64,000 nucleotides of DNA from an uncultured Porphyromonadaceae bacterium (GTDB lineage: Bacteria > Bacteroidota > Bacteroidia > Bacteroidales > Muribaculaceae), in contig CAMWSS010000001.1 of NCBI GenBank assembly GCA_947177035.1, positions 89,378-153,377 on the forward strand. The letters run 5' to 3'. Position numbers and translations under genes: made by a program. Below the pieces are notes generated by a model. The model did not search any database. It saw only the letters and a program-made list of their open reading frames with translations, and was not told where the DNA came from. Shown one piece after another: positions 1 to 8,436 of this stretch (its first letter is position 1; the number at the start of each line of letters is the position of its first letter).

Positions 1-189
1 ACCGCAGTGGCCCTGGCCCGCCGCCGCCCCGCCGCCGTCGTGGCCGCCATCGCCCTGACAGTCCTGATCCAGCTCCTGCTCCGGCCCACCGGCCTCCCGG
101 CCCTCACACTCCCGTTCTGCCTGGCCACACTCATTGCGGATTTCTGCCTGAAAAACATGCCGATAGACACAACCGCACGCAACACCTGA
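1..189 (+). CDS. Urea-transporter-like protein, C-terminal fragment (partial at window edge)
   Basis: The frame is open from the first base, so the start lies outside the window; 62 residues remain. They hold a basic stretch, a hydrophobic segment (about residues 12-27) and the sequence GLPALTLPFCLAT. That last motif resembles the final membrane segment of bacterial urea transporters (UT family), which passively move urea across the inner membrane. The tail is short and hydrophilic. Only the extreme C-terminus can be seen, so the family call rests on one motif; another multi-pass membrane protein is possible. Confidence 0.45.
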   Translation, partial: TAVALARRRPAAVVAAIALTVLIQLLLRPTGLPALTLPFCLATLIADFCLKNMPIDTTARNT

Positions 190-204
190 CGCAAACTTTC
201 CGAA

Positions 205-236
205 TTTGGAAATCACGAAAAAAATGATTATCTTTG
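205..236 (+). promoter_or_regulatory. Bacteroidota-type promoter for thrS operon
   Basis: TTTG at 205-208 and TATCTTTG at 229-236 are separated by 20 bp, a full match to the -33/-7 consensus of the Bacteroidota primary sigma factor. Transcription would begin near 242, giving a leader of about 150 nt before thrS. Confidence 0.8.
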
Positions 237-251
237 CAGCCGATTTTTAAG

Positions 252-368
252 AGGTTGTTTAATAACACCATTACATCCCGACAGATGCGATTTTAAACTC
301 CCTCCTAAAATATCAACCGGCAAAACAACCCAAAGAACCAAGCCAGCGACGCTGTTCTTAAACAACCT
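252..368 (+). promoter_or_regulatory. Candidate structured leader of thrS
   Basis: AGGTTGTTTAA at 252-262 and its exact reverse complement TTAAACAACCT at 358-368 can form an 11-bp closing stem around about 95 nt of leader, just upstream of the thrS start. The position (5' UTR of thrS-infC-rpmI-rplT) suits translational or attenuation control. No known riboswitch was recognised in the enclosed sequence. Confidence 0.45.
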
Positions 369-391
369 TTAAGGATATATATATATCAAAA

Positions 392-2329
392 ATGATTAAC
401 ATAACCTTCCCCGATGGCGGCGTGAAGCAATTCGAAGCCGGCATCACCCCACTCCAGATAGCAGAATCAATCAGCCCGCGTCTGGCGCAAGACGTACTCG
501 CGGCCAGCGTCAACGGAACCGAATGGGATCTGACCCGCCCGATTGAATCCGACGCCTCCCTCAAACTCTTCAAATGGGAAGACGCCGAGGGCAAACACGC
601 ATTCTGGCACAGCTCGGCCCACCTTCTGGCCGAAGCACTTCAGGAACTGTTTCCTGGCGTCAAATTCGGCATCGGCCCGGCGCTGGAAAACGGATTCTAC
701 TATGACATCGACCCCAACGGCCACGAAATCACCTCGGCCGACTTCCCCGCCATCGAGAAAAAAATGCTCGAACTGGCGCAGAAGAAAGAGCCTATCGTGC
801 GCGCCGAAATCGCCAAAGCCGACGCACTCAAAGCCTTCGGCGACCGCGGCGAAACATATAAATGCGAACTGATCTCAGAACTGGAAGACGGCCACATCAC
901 CACCTACACCCAGGGAGCCTTCACCGACCTCTGCCGTGGTCCCCACATCCCGTCAACAGCACCGATCAAAGCAGCGAAAATCATGAGCCTTGCCGGAGCA
1001 TACTGGCGCGGCGACGAAAAGAACCAGCAGCTTGTCCGCGTCTATGGCATCACATTCCCCAAGAAAAAGATGCTCGACGAATACCTGCAACTTCTCGAAG
1101 AAGCCAAAAAACGCGACCACCGCAAGCTCGGCAAAGAAATGGAACTCTTCGCCTTCTCAAGCAACGTCGGAGCCGGACTCCCTCTGTGGCTCCCGAAAGG
1201 CGCCGCCCTCCGCGACAGACTCGAACAGTTCCTCCGCAAAATCCAGAAACAATACGGTTACCAGCAGGTAATCACCCCGCATATCGGCAACAAGCAGCTC
1301 TATGTCACTTCCGGACACTATGCAAAATACGGAAAAGACTCCTTCCAGCCAATCCACACTCCGGAAGAAGGCGAAGAATACCTGCTCAAACCGATGAACT
1401 GCCCCCACCACTGCGAAATATTCCGCGCCCTGCCCCGCAGCTACCGCGACCTGCCCCTGCGCCTGGCCGAATTCGGCACAGTCTACCGCTATGAACAGAG
1501 CGGCGAACTCCACGGACTCACACGAGTGCGCGGATTCACTCAGGACGACGCCCACATCTACTGCGCACCCGACCAGATCAAAGACGAATTCCTGAAGGTA
1601 ATGGACATCATCCTCTATATCTTCAAGACCCTCAACTTCACAAACTACGAAGCACAGATCTCGCTGCGCGACCCCGAAAACAAAGAAAAATACATCGGCT
1701 CCGACGAAAACTGGCACCTGGCCGAACAAGCCATCATCGACGCCTGCGCCGAAAAAGGCATCAACGCCCGCACCGAACTCGGCGAAGCCGCGTTCTATGG
1801 CCCGAAACTCGACTTCATGGTCAAAGACGCACTGGGACGCCGCTGGCAACTCGGCACCATACAGGTGGACTACAACCTGCCCGAACGCTTCCGCCTCGAA
1901 TACACCGGCTCCGACAACGCCAAACACCGCCCGGTAATGATCCATCGCGCGCCGTTCGGATCAATGGAACGCTTCGTCGCAGTGCTCCTCGAGCACACCG
2001 CCGGCAAATTCCCCCTCTGGCTCGCACCTGAACAGGTCACCATCCTGCCAATTTCCGAAAAATTCAACGACTACGCCTACAACGTGGCCAAAGAACTCGC
2101 CGCCGCCGACATACGCGCGTCGGTCGACGACCGCAACGAAAAAATCGGCCGCAAAATCCGCGACAACGAACTCAAGCGGGTGCCCTATATGCTCATTGTC
2201 GGTGAAAAAGAAGCACAAAATGGCGAAGTTTCAGTAAGAAAACAGGGCGAAGGTGATAAAGGTTCAGTAAAAATTGCTACCTTTGCAGCCGATTTGACTC
2301 GCGAAGTCAACGAAATAATCAATCAATAA
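392..2329 (+). CDS. thrS: Threonyl-tRNA synthetase
   Basis: Charges tRNA-Thr with threonine in the cytoplasm. At 645 residues it has the full class II bacterial ThrRS layout: TGS domain (about 1-62), editing/SAD domain with the [11 protein letters not shown] and CRGPH zinc/editing motifs (about 70-225), catalytic core (about 240-540) and anticodon-binding domain (about 545-640). Motif 2 reads [12 protein letters not shown], motif 3 [13 protein letters not shown], and the zinc-site cysteine is C337 in MNCPHHCE. It heads the classical thrS-infC-rpmI-rplT cluster; infC follows after 10 bp. The last 45 codons are AT-richer than the rest of the gene and contain a promoter-like box for infC. The ATG is preceded by an A/T-rich stretch without a Shine-Dalgarno sequence. 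Confidence 0.98.
   Translation: MINITFPDGGVKQFEAGITPLQIAESISPRLAQDVLAASVNGTEWDLTRPIESDASLKLFKWEDAEGKHAFWHSSAHLLAEALQELFPGVKFGIGPALENGFYYDIDPNGHEITSADFPAIEKKMLELAQKKEPIVRAEIAKADALKAFGDRGETYKCELISELEDGHITTYTQGAFTDLCRGPHIPSTAPIKAAKIMSLAGAYWRGDEKNQQLVRVYGITFPKKKMLDEYLQLLEEAKKRDHRKLGKEMELFAFSSNVGAGLPLWLPKGAALRDRLEQFLRKIQKQYGYQQVITPHIGNKQLYVTSGHYAKYGKDSFQPIHTPEEGEEYLLKPMNCPHHCEIFRALPRSYRDLPLRLAEFGTVYRYEQSGELHGLTRVRGFTQDDAHIYCAPDQIKDEFLKVMDIILYIFKTLNFTNYEAQISLRDPENKEKYIGSDENWHLAEQAIIDACAEKGINARTELGEAAFYGPKLDFMVKDALGRRWQLGTIQVDYNLPERFRLEYTGSDNAKHRPVMIHRAPFGSMERFVAVLLEHTAGKFPLWLAPEQVTILPISEKFNDYAYNVAKELAAADIRASVDDRNEKIGRKIRDNELKRVPYMLIVGEKEAQNGEVSVRKQGEGDKGSVKIATFAADLTREVNEIINQ
2278..2285 (+). promoter_or_regulatory. 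Candidate internal promoter (-7 box) for infC
   Basis: TACCTTTG lies inside the 3' end of thrS, 54 bp before the infC ATG. Bases 2281-2295 (CTTTGCAGCCGATTT) are identical to 232-246, the -7/start region of the thrS promoter. No clear TTTG -33 element is visible. Confidence 0.45.
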
Positions 2330-2339
2330 CCACCACTGA

Positions 2340-2942
2340 ATGGCCAAAAAACCCTTCTATCGCCCACGTCCCGCCGCGCCACGTCCGGCATCATCCAACT
2401 CTCCACAGACCCGTCGCCAGCAAGGGCCGGCGTCAAAGGAGCTACATGCAATCAACGATCGCATACGAGCACGCGAGGTGCGCCTGGTAGGCGACAACGT
2501 GGAACAAGGCATATACTCCATTCAGCAGGCACTGCAGATGGCCGACGAGCTGGAGCTCGACCTCGTGGAAATCTCGCCCAGCGCTGAGCCGCCGGTGTGC
2601 AAGATCCTGGACTACCAGAAGTTCCTCTATCAGCAAAAAAAGCACCAGAAGGAACAGAAGGCTAAGGCCGTCAAAGTGGTGGTCAAAGAGATCCGCTTCG
2701 GACCTCAGACCGATGACCACGACTACAACTTCAAGCTCAAGCACGCAATCGGATTCCTGCAGGAAGGAGCAAAAGTGAAAGCCTACGTCTTCTTCAAAGG
2801 ACGCTCGATCCTCTTCAAGGAACAGGGCGAAGTGCTCCTGCTCCGATTCGCCAACGACCTCGAAGAATTCGGCAAAGTCGAACAGATGCCCGTGCTCGAA
2901 GGCAAACGCATGATCATCATGCTCTCTCCCAAAAAGAAATGA
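2340..2942 (+). CDS. infC: Translation initiation factor IF-3
   Basis: Binds the 30S subunit, prevents premature 50S joining and checks the start codon. Both IF3 domains are visible: the N-domain (about 36-105, [16 protein letters not shown]) and the C-domain (about 112-198, [17 protein letters not shown]), followed by a lysine tail. An N-terminal extension of about 35 proline/arginine-rich residues precedes the N-domain, longer than in E. coli. Start is an ordinary ATG, so the AUU autoregulation known in enterobacteria is not expected here. Second gene of the thrS-infC-rpmI-rplT cluster. Confidence 0.97.
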   Translation: MAKKPFYRPRPAAPRPASSNSPQTRRQQGPASKELHAINDRIRAREVRLVGDNVEQGIYSIQQALQMADELELDLVEISPSAEPPVCKILDYQKFLYQQKKHQKEQKAKAVKVVVKEIRFGPQTDDHDYNFKLKHAIGFLQEGAKVKAYVFFKGRSILFKEQGEVLLLRFANDLEEFGKVEQMPVLEGKRMIIMLSPKKK

Positions 2943-2974
2943 ACCAATTATAATTTCATTAAAGTAATAAAAAA

Positions 2975-3172
2975 ATGCCCAAGGTTAAGACTAACTCCGG
3001 TGCCAAAAAGAGGTTCGCCCTTACCGGATCAGGAAAAATCAAGAGAAAACATGCGTTCAAGAGCCACATCTTGACCAAAAAGACAACCAAGCAGAAACGC
3101 AACCTCACCCACAGCGGACTGGTCGCAGCATCCGACGAACGTCAGGTAATGAAACTGCTGGCCCTCAAGTAA
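2975..3172 (+). CDS. rpmI: 50S ribosomal protein bL35
   Basis: 65 residues, very basic, beginning [14 protein letters not shown] and containing [14 protein letters not shown], the typical bL35 pattern. Structural protein of the large ribosomal subunit. Sits 32 bp after infC and 133 bp before rplT, the usual gene order. Confidence 0.97.
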   Translation: MPKVKTNSGAKKRFALTGSGKIKRKHAFKSHILTKKTTKQKRNLTHSGLVAASDERQVMKLLALK

Positions 3173-3229
3173 TTTTCTTTTGACACAGAAGAAACAACTT
3201 TTCGAGATTATAATATCCAGTTACTAACC

Positions 3230-3285
3230 GAACGTTTAGCCCTCACAAAACAAAAGCGTCTGACAACAAAAGGCCGCTAACGTTC
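3230..3285 (+). promoter_or_regulatory. Candidate L20-type leader structure between rpmI and rplT
   Basis: GAACGTTTAGC (3230-3240) pairs with GCTAACGTTC (3276-3285) with a single bulged T, making a 10-bp stem about 20 bp before rplT. In other bacteria L20 represses its own operon by binding a structured mRNA near rpmI/rplT; the same role is inferred here from position and structure only. Confidence 0.45.
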
Positions 3286-3305
3286 ACATCCAACGCATTT
3301 AAATC

Positions 3306-3656
3306 ATGCCAAGATCAGTCAACCACGTCGCCTCACGCGAACGTCGCAAAAAAATTCTGAAACTTACCCGCGGTTACTTCGGCGCACGCAAAAACGTGTG
3401 GACCGTTGCCAAAAACACATGGGAAAAAGGTCTGACCTACGCCTATCGTGACCGCAAAAACAAAAAGCGCAACTTCCGCGCTCTCTGGATTCAGCGCATC
3501 AACGCTGCCGCTCGCATGGAAGACCTCAGCTACTCAAAGCTCATGGGCCTCATCCACAAAGCCGGCATCGAAATCAACCGCAAAGTGCTTGCCGATCTCG
3601 CGCTCAACAACCCCGCCGCTTTCAAAGCAGTGGTCGAGAAAGTAAAGAACGCCTGA
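3306..3656 (+). CDS. rplT: 50S ribosomal protein bL20
   Basis: 116 residues with the standard bL20 start [19 protein letters not shown] and the [25 protein letters not shown] centre that contacts 23S rRNA. Early assembly protein of the 50S subunit and, in several bacteria, an autogenous repressor of the rpmI-rplT genes. Last gene of the thrS cluster; followed by a weak hairpin. Confidence 0.97.
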   Translation: MPRSVNHVASRERRKKILKLTRGYFGARKNVWTVAKNTWEKGLTYAYRDRKNKKRNFRALWIQRINAAARMEDLSYSKLMGLIHKAGIEINRKVLADLALNNPAAFKAVVEKVKNA

Positions 3657-3692
3657 TCGTCAACACACAATCTCACTGACATCAAAGACCCT

Positions 3693-3732
3693 CAACGGAG
3701 TGTGCCGCCACCGGCCCGCTCCGTTGCTTTCA
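3693..3732 (+). terminator. Weak terminator-like hairpin after rplT
   Basis: CAACGGAG (3693-3700) pairs with CTCCGTTG (3719-3726), 18-nt loop, followed by CTTTCATT. Only a poor U tract, so partial read-through into tcdA is likely. Confidence 0.4.
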
Positions 3733-3742
3733 TTAAAACCGA

Positions 3743-4462
3743 ATGACTGACAACCCATTCTCACGCACAGAATACCTGATCGGCAGCCATGGCCTCGACC
3801 TGCTGCGCAACACCCGGGTGATCCTCTTCGGCGTGGGCGGAGTCGGATCATGGTGTGCCGAAGCACTCGTGCGGACTGGAATCGGCCACATCACCATCGT
3901 CGACCCCGACGTGGTCGTGCCGTCAAACATCAACCGCCAGATGCCGGCAACCGCAGCCACCATCGGAGAGCCGAAAGTCGACGCCATGCGCCGCCGCCTG
4001 CTGGAAATCAACCCCGGGGCCGACATCTGCGCACGCTGCCAACGCTACTGCGAAGAAACAGCCGAAAGCTTCCAGCTCGGCCAATATGACTATGTCATCG
4101 ACGCCATCGACTCCCTGGCCGACAAAGCGCTGCTCATACGCATGGCCACAGCCGCGCCGCGCCCAACCACCCTGTTCAGCTCAATGGGCGCCGCTCGCAA
4201 ACTCGACCCCCTGCAAATGCGCGTGAGCGAATTCTGGCAAGTCAAAGGCTGCCCGCTCGCTGCCGCACTCCGCCAGCGCTTCAAACGCAGCGGACTATAT
4301 CCGGCCCGGAAATTCAAGGCCGTATGGTCGCCCGAAGTCCGACAAAACCTCATGGCTGACGCCGAATCCAACGGATCGCTCGTCCACATAACCGCCATCT
4401 GGGGAATGACCCTCGCCTCACTTGTCATAAACAACATAATCAACCCAAACAACAACCGATGA
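3743..4462 (+). CDS. tcdA: tRNA threonylcarbamoyladenosine dehydratase (TcdA/CsdL family)
   Basis: E1-like (ThiF/MoeB) ATP-dependent enzyme that dehydrates t6A37 in ANN-decoding tRNAs to cyclic t6A. 239 residues, the usual length. A Rossmann nucleotide site GVGGVGSWCAEALVRTG lies near residues 32-48, with the acidic DPDVVVPSNINRQ segment following and the DAIDSLADKALLI segment central. The adenylating catalytic cysteine of ubiquitin-activating E1 enzymes is not expected in this subfamily. Neighbouring translation genes fit. The stop overlaps the next start (ATGA), so the downstream lipoprotein is probably translationally coupled. Confidence 0.9.
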   Translation: MTDNPFSRTEYLIGSHGLDLLRNTRVILFGVGGVGSWCAEALVRTGIGHITIVDPDVVVPSNINRQMPATAATIGEPKVDAMRRRLLEINPGADICARCQRYCEETAESFQLGQYDYVIDAIDSLADKALLIRMATAAPRPTTLFSSMGAARKLDPLQMRVSEFWQVKGCPLAAALRQRFKRSGLYPARKFKAVWSPEVRQNLMADAESNGSLVHITAIWGMTLASLVINNIINPNNNR

Positions 4463-4848
4463 AAAAATTGCTCACCGCTGCGGCAAGCTCCCTCATGCTC
4501 ACAGCACTTCTTTCGTCATGCAACGAATACAACGAATATACCTATGACGAAACGACATGTTACTATGTCAGATATACCGTCACAGGCATTCCCGACGAAA
4601 CATACAAAATCTACTACGCCACGGAAGACGACGAAAACCAGTTAATGCAGCGCAAATCGCCCGACGGACAATACTCCATCGTGGTCGGTCCTGTAGCAAA
4701 AGGATTCACTGCCGATCTGACAGCAAGCAACAGCGATCGCGGCGGAGCTCCGAGCTACATGTCCATCGAAGTGTGCCGTCGCTCGGAACCGTTTGTACTC
4801 AAAAAAAGCACCTCTCGATCATTCTCTATCGAGTACACAATCAAATAA
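4459..4848 (+). CDS. Small lipoprotein of unknown function
   Basis: 129 residues. A signal peptide with SPII lipobox LLSSC (Cys21) is followed by a tyrosine/acidic-rich segment (NEYNEYTYDETTCYYV) and a beta-strand-rich body. Exported and lipid-anchored; function not recognised. Overlaps tcdA by 4 bp and is followed by a strong hairpin, so it ends that transcript. Confidence 0.75.
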   Translation: MKKLLTAAASSLMLTALLSSCNEYNEYTYDETTCYYVRYTVTGIPDETYKIYYATEDDENQLMQRKSPDGQYSIVVGPVAKGFTADLTASNSDRGGAPSYMSIEVCRRSEPFVLKKSTSRSFSIEYTIK

Positions 4849-4873
4849 TCCACACTCACTCACACACACGCAT

Positions 4874-4909
4874 GCAGAACTGCCGCCTTTTGTGTGGCGG
4901 CAGTTCTGC
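4874..4909 (+). terminator. Hairpin terminator after lipoprotein gene
   Basis: GCAGAACTGCCGCC (4874-4887) and GGCGGCAGTTCTGC (4896-4909) form a perfect 14-bp stem with an 8-nt loop. The following AAGATTTATAC is only weakly U-rich. Confidence 0.65.
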
Positions 4910-4927
4910 AAGATTTATACAAATAAA

Positions 4928-4959
4928 CTTGATTTTTACGGATAAAACGTCTACCTTTG
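4928..4959 (+). promoter_or_regulatory. Promoter for the exported-protein block
   Basis: CTTG at 4928-4931 and TACCTTTG at 4952-4959 with 20 bp between; the -7 box matches the Bacteroidota consensus exactly. Start of the next gene is 38 bp downstream. Confidence 0.7.
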
Positions 4960-4997
4960 CGAATAAGTGTACTTAACCAATTAATTTTACGTTCAAC

Positions 4998-5492
4998 ATG
5001 AAAAAGATCTGCACGTTACTATGCACTGCAATAACGGCATTAGGCGGAACGGTAGACGCCAGTGCCGACGACGGAGTGGAAGTGACCAGACTGACAGTCA
5101 CACTCACGTCTGGAACGCAGGAACATTTCGACTTTCCCGATAACCCGGAAGTCACGTTTCCCGGCACTCAGATGGCAGTTAGAACCGATGTGGCAGAAAC
5201 CGTCTACGAGCGTGCTGACGTGGCCGGCTACAACTTCACAAAAGGTCTGCGGAACGTGTCGGTCGAAACCGTCGGCACCACTGCGGAATACACATTCAGC
5301 TACTCGGGAACCACAGTGACCATCACCGGCCAGGACATCACATCGGCCGACGTCTACACCTCCTCCGGCACCCGCGCGCTCACCGCCACAACCGCCACAC
5401 ACGGCACCATCATCATCGAACTCGGAAACCTCCCTTCGGGAACCTACATCGTGTCGCCAGCCGGACACACTGCTGTCAAAATCAAAAAATAA
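4998..5492 (+). CDS. Secreted protein with CTD-like sorting tail
   Basis: 164 residues with a cleavable-type signal peptide (about 1-23). The last ~70 residues (TVTITGQDITSADVYTSSG to SGTYIVSPAGHTAVKIKK) follow the pattern of type IX secretion CTDs: a beta-sandwich with GxYIV near the end and a basic tail. The remaining body is too short to suggest an enzyme. First gene after the promoter at 4928-4959; the next three genes follow at 21, 11 and 14 bp, so they are likely co-transcribed. Function unknown. Confidence 0.7.
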   Translation: MKKICTLLCTAITALGGTVDASADDGVEVTRLTVTLTSGTQEHFDFPDNPEVTFPGTQMAVRTDVAETVYERADVAGYNFTKGLRNVSVETVGTTAEYTFSYSGTTVTITGQDITSADVYTSSGTRALTATTATHGTIIIELGNLPSGTYIVSPAGHTAVKIKK

Positions 5493-5513
5493 CCCTCTAA
5501 CCAATCTCCAGAC

Positions 5514-7319
5514 ATGAAAATAATCTCTACTCTCAAAAACATAGCGCTCACAGCTGCAGCAGTGGTCTGCGCCGGACAGGCATCGGCCGCCGACATCGAC
5601 ATGACCAAAAGCGTTACCGCTTTCTATGAAAAAGTCACATCCAGCGTCGCCAATTACTATCTGGCCGTGTCAAGCAACGAATCCACCGTCTACAACACCT
5701 CCACCGGCATCGTGACCATGAACGGATCCGGCTACATCATGGCCATCGACCTATATGGCACATTAGCCGACACAAAACCGATACGCATTCCGGCCGGAAC
5801 CTACAACAGAAGCAACGACACCAAAGCCTTCACATACTATGCCGACTCAGAAGTGTCATATCTCATGTACTACAACGAATTCGGCAACGCAACGGCGTCA
5901 TATCCGCTTGACGGCGCAGTGGAAGTGACCGTGACCGAATCCGGCACATACACAATCAGCGCCTCCGCCTCGATCGACGGGAAAAAAGTCACCATGGAAT
6001 ACGTCGGCCAGCTCGGATTCGACAACACGGAAGAGACTCCATACGTATGGCCCCAGCTCCGTCAGAACATTGACTGCACATTCACCAACGCCGTGGCTGT
6101 ATATGACGGCAACCTCTTCGGAAGCAACACCGGCGAATTCTACCTCAACCTCGCCGACGGAGAACTTTATGCCGACAACGGCGCAATCAAGCAGCCCAAC
6201 ACAACCCGCATCGCCATCATGCTCTTCGACGTCCTGTTCTCCGAATCCGGCAATGCATACGTAATGCCCGGAACCTACAACCCAGGACGCAACTTCCGTC
6301 GCAAAACCTGGTATCCCGGAATGGAAATGGACTATCTCGGCAACACATTCCCGTTCGGAACATACGTGCAGAAACACTGCCCCGACATGTATGCCGACAG
6401 TGACTTCGGATACTCCTATGTCACCGACGGCACAATCGAGATCGCCCGCGACGACAACGGCGTCTACGACATCACCGTGGACTGCCTGACCTCCTATGGC
6501 CACACGGTAAAAGGCACCTTCCACGGCGAGATTCCGGTTGTCGACCAATCAAGCGCAAGCTCCGGACCCGCATCAATCTCCACCCTGGAACACGACGTGG
6601 TCTGTGACCTCGAACAGATTCCCGTGGCCCGCCTGCAATACAACGGTCTGGGCGGCGATCCAAAAGTGTGCCACCGGCTCGTGCTCGACATCGGCTCGCC
6701 CAGCGGAAAAGACCAGCCTCTGGTCGACAACGGCGGCGACATAATCCGATTCGAGATCCTCCAGTCATCCGACAAGCCATATCTGGTCGAAGGCACATAC
6801 ACCGTACTCATGGACAAATGGGAAGGATACTTTGCCCCGTTCGGAATGCTGCCGGGCTACTTCGCTAAAAACGACCTCACCGGCACTCGCTACATGCACT
6901 TCATCGAAGGACGCTACCTGGTGATGGACCACCTGGCGCCGGCAATGGAAGGCACTCTCGGTGTCACCAAAAACGCCGACGGAACATGGACTTTCAAATT
7001 CTCACTGATCGACGACGCCTATTTCACGATCGACGGCGAATGGACCGGTCCGGTGGAATACACCTACAACCCCGGCACAATCATGGCCTCGACAATCAGC
7101 CCTGACTCGGCCGAAACCCAGCCGCGCCTCGAAAGACTCGGCAACAACCGCGTGCGCGTGGCCAACCTGCCCGAAGGAACAGACGTCGCGGTGTTCAGCA
7201 CCTCCGGAGCAACCGTGCAGGCCCAGGCAGGCCCCGACGGAGTGATCGACCTGAGCGACCTCCCCGGCGGAGTCTACATCATCCAGGCCGCAGGCAAATC
7301 TTTCAAAACAACCCGATAA
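5514..7319 (+). CDS. Large secreted protein with CTD-like tail, unknown function
   Basis: 601 residues with an N-terminal signal peptide (about 1-25). The body is beta-rich and contains at least two similar segments (near residues 35-160 and 190-335), each with a PxGTYN element; the pattern suggests repeated domains. The C-terminus (NNRVRVANLPEGTDVAVFST to PGGVYIIQAAGKSFKTTR) is CTD-like and points to type IX export and surface attachment. No catalytic motif was recognised. Confidence 0.65.
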   Translation: MKIISTLKNIALTAAAVVCAGQASAADIDMTKSVTAFYEKVTSSVANYYLAVSSNESTVYNTSTGIVTMNGSGYIMAIDLYGTLADTKPIRIPAGTYNRSNDTKAFTYYADSEVSYLMYYNEFGNATASYPLDGAVEVTVTESGTYTISASASIDGKKVTMEYVGQLGFDNTEETPYVWPQLRQNIDCTFTNAVAVYDGNLFGSNTGEFYLNLADGELYADNGAIKQPNTTRIAIMLFDVLFSESGNAYVMPGTYNPGRNFRRKTWYPGMEMDYLGNTFPFGTYVQKHCPDMYADSDFGYSYVTDGTIEIARDDNGVYDITVDCLTSYGHTVKGTFHGEIPVVDQSSASSGPASISTLEHDVVCDLEQIPVARLQYNGLGGDPKVCHRLVLDIGSPSGKDQPLVDNGGDIIRFEILQSSDKPYLVEGTYTVLMDKWEGYFAPFGMLPGYFAKNDLTGTRYMHFIEGRYLVMDHLAPAMEGTLGVTKNADGTWTFKFSLIDDAYFTIDGEWTGPVEYTYNPGTIMASTISPDSAETQPRLERLGNNRVRVANLPEGTDVAVFSTSGATVQAQAGPDGVIDLSDLPGGVYIIQAAGKSFKTTR

Positions 7320-7330
7320 AACTGAAAAAT

Positions 7331-8422
7331 ATGAAAAAACATATAATATCGGCCCTTGCCGTTCTCTGCTCATTCTGCGCAATGGCAGAAGACGAAGAAG
7401 TGATGATCGTCAGCCTCTCCGACGGCACTACCGCGGCCTATCCCGTCGAAACAGTCGAATCGGTGACATTCGGCACCCGCCGCATCGCGCGTGACTTCGC
7501 CATAACCGAAAAAGGTGAAGACACCCCCAGGCTCTTTCCGACACTTCACGCCATGTGGCGCGTAAACCCGGCCGAAACAGGCCAGCCCACCACCTTCGCA
7601 TTCGCAACCGGCAGCGCAGACTCCCCCGACGACGCACCCGCCGCAAGCGAATACGGCGTCATCCTCACCATCAGCCCGTCAAAACTCTATGCCTCCGGTG
7701 CGGTCGACCTGGCATCCGAAACCGGAAGCTACACGCTGTCAGTCATCCGCTATGCCGACGGTGCGGTCGACTCTAGCTCCGAAAAAGTCACCGAAGGATC
7801 CCTGACAACGGCACTTGACCGCAAGACCCGCCGCGTGACCATACAGCTCAACGCCACGTTCGACGACGAAACCGTCATCGCCATCGACTATGAAGGACTG
7901 CCGGCCGACGTTGACAACATCGACGGACTGACACCCGCCCCGGTCTATGGCAACGAAGCATTTTTCTATAATCCCGACGGCAAACTTTCAGGCCATGCCG
8001 ACATAGAAAAATTCAAAATCACGGCCAAACCCTACAACTCGATGGGCGCAAGTACCGAATTCGCATTCACCTATGCCCCCAACCAGTATATCAACGGCGA
8101 CAGCGAAAGCAAGATCACCGTGGTCAACACTCTGCTCGAAGACATCGACAACGCTCCCGCCGTGATCAACCTGGCCGAAGGACTGGGCGTCGAACTGCGC
8201 TTCGGAGCCATGCAGATCAGCTCCATCGACGAATCAGACCCGTCGTTCATGTATAAAAACATCGCCGACAACGGACTCCTGACAATCAGCCGCGACGCCG
8301 ACGGCACCTATCACCTGATGCTTGACGTGGTCAACACCTACACCAGCTATATGGGAGCCACGCCTTCACAGGCCGGATCCCACGAACACCTGATCCTAAA
8401 CTTCGACGGCACTCCTGAATAA
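7331..8422 (+). CDS. Exported beta-rich protein, unknown function
   Basis: 363 residues, signal peptide about 1-19 (MKKHIISALAVLCSFCAMA). The mature start has the pattern VSLSDGTTAAYPVETVESVTF, common at the N-terminus of exported Bacteroidales proteins. Unlike its neighbours it has no obvious CTD; it ends HLILNFDGTPE. Lies 11 bp after the 601-residue CTD protein and 14 bp before the protease. Function not recognised. Confidence 0.6.
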   Translation: MKKHIISALAVLCSFCAMAEDEEVMIVSLSDGTTAAYPVETVESVTFGTRRIARDFAITEKGEDTPRLFPTLHAMWRVNPAETGQPTTFAFATGSADSPDDAPAASEYGVILTISPSKLYASGAVDLASETGSYTLSVIRYADGAVDSSSEKVTEGSLTTALDRKTRRVTIQLNATFDDETVIAIDYEGLPADVDNIDGLTPAPVYGNEAFFYNPDGKLSGHADIEKFKITAKPYNSMGASTEFAFTYAPNQYINGDSESKITVVNTLLEDIDNAPAVINLAEGLGVELRFGAMQISSIDESDPSFMYKNIADNGLLTISRDADGTYHLMLDVVNTYTSYMGATPSQAGSHEHLILNFDGTPE

Positions 8423-8436
8423 ACAACCACCGAATC

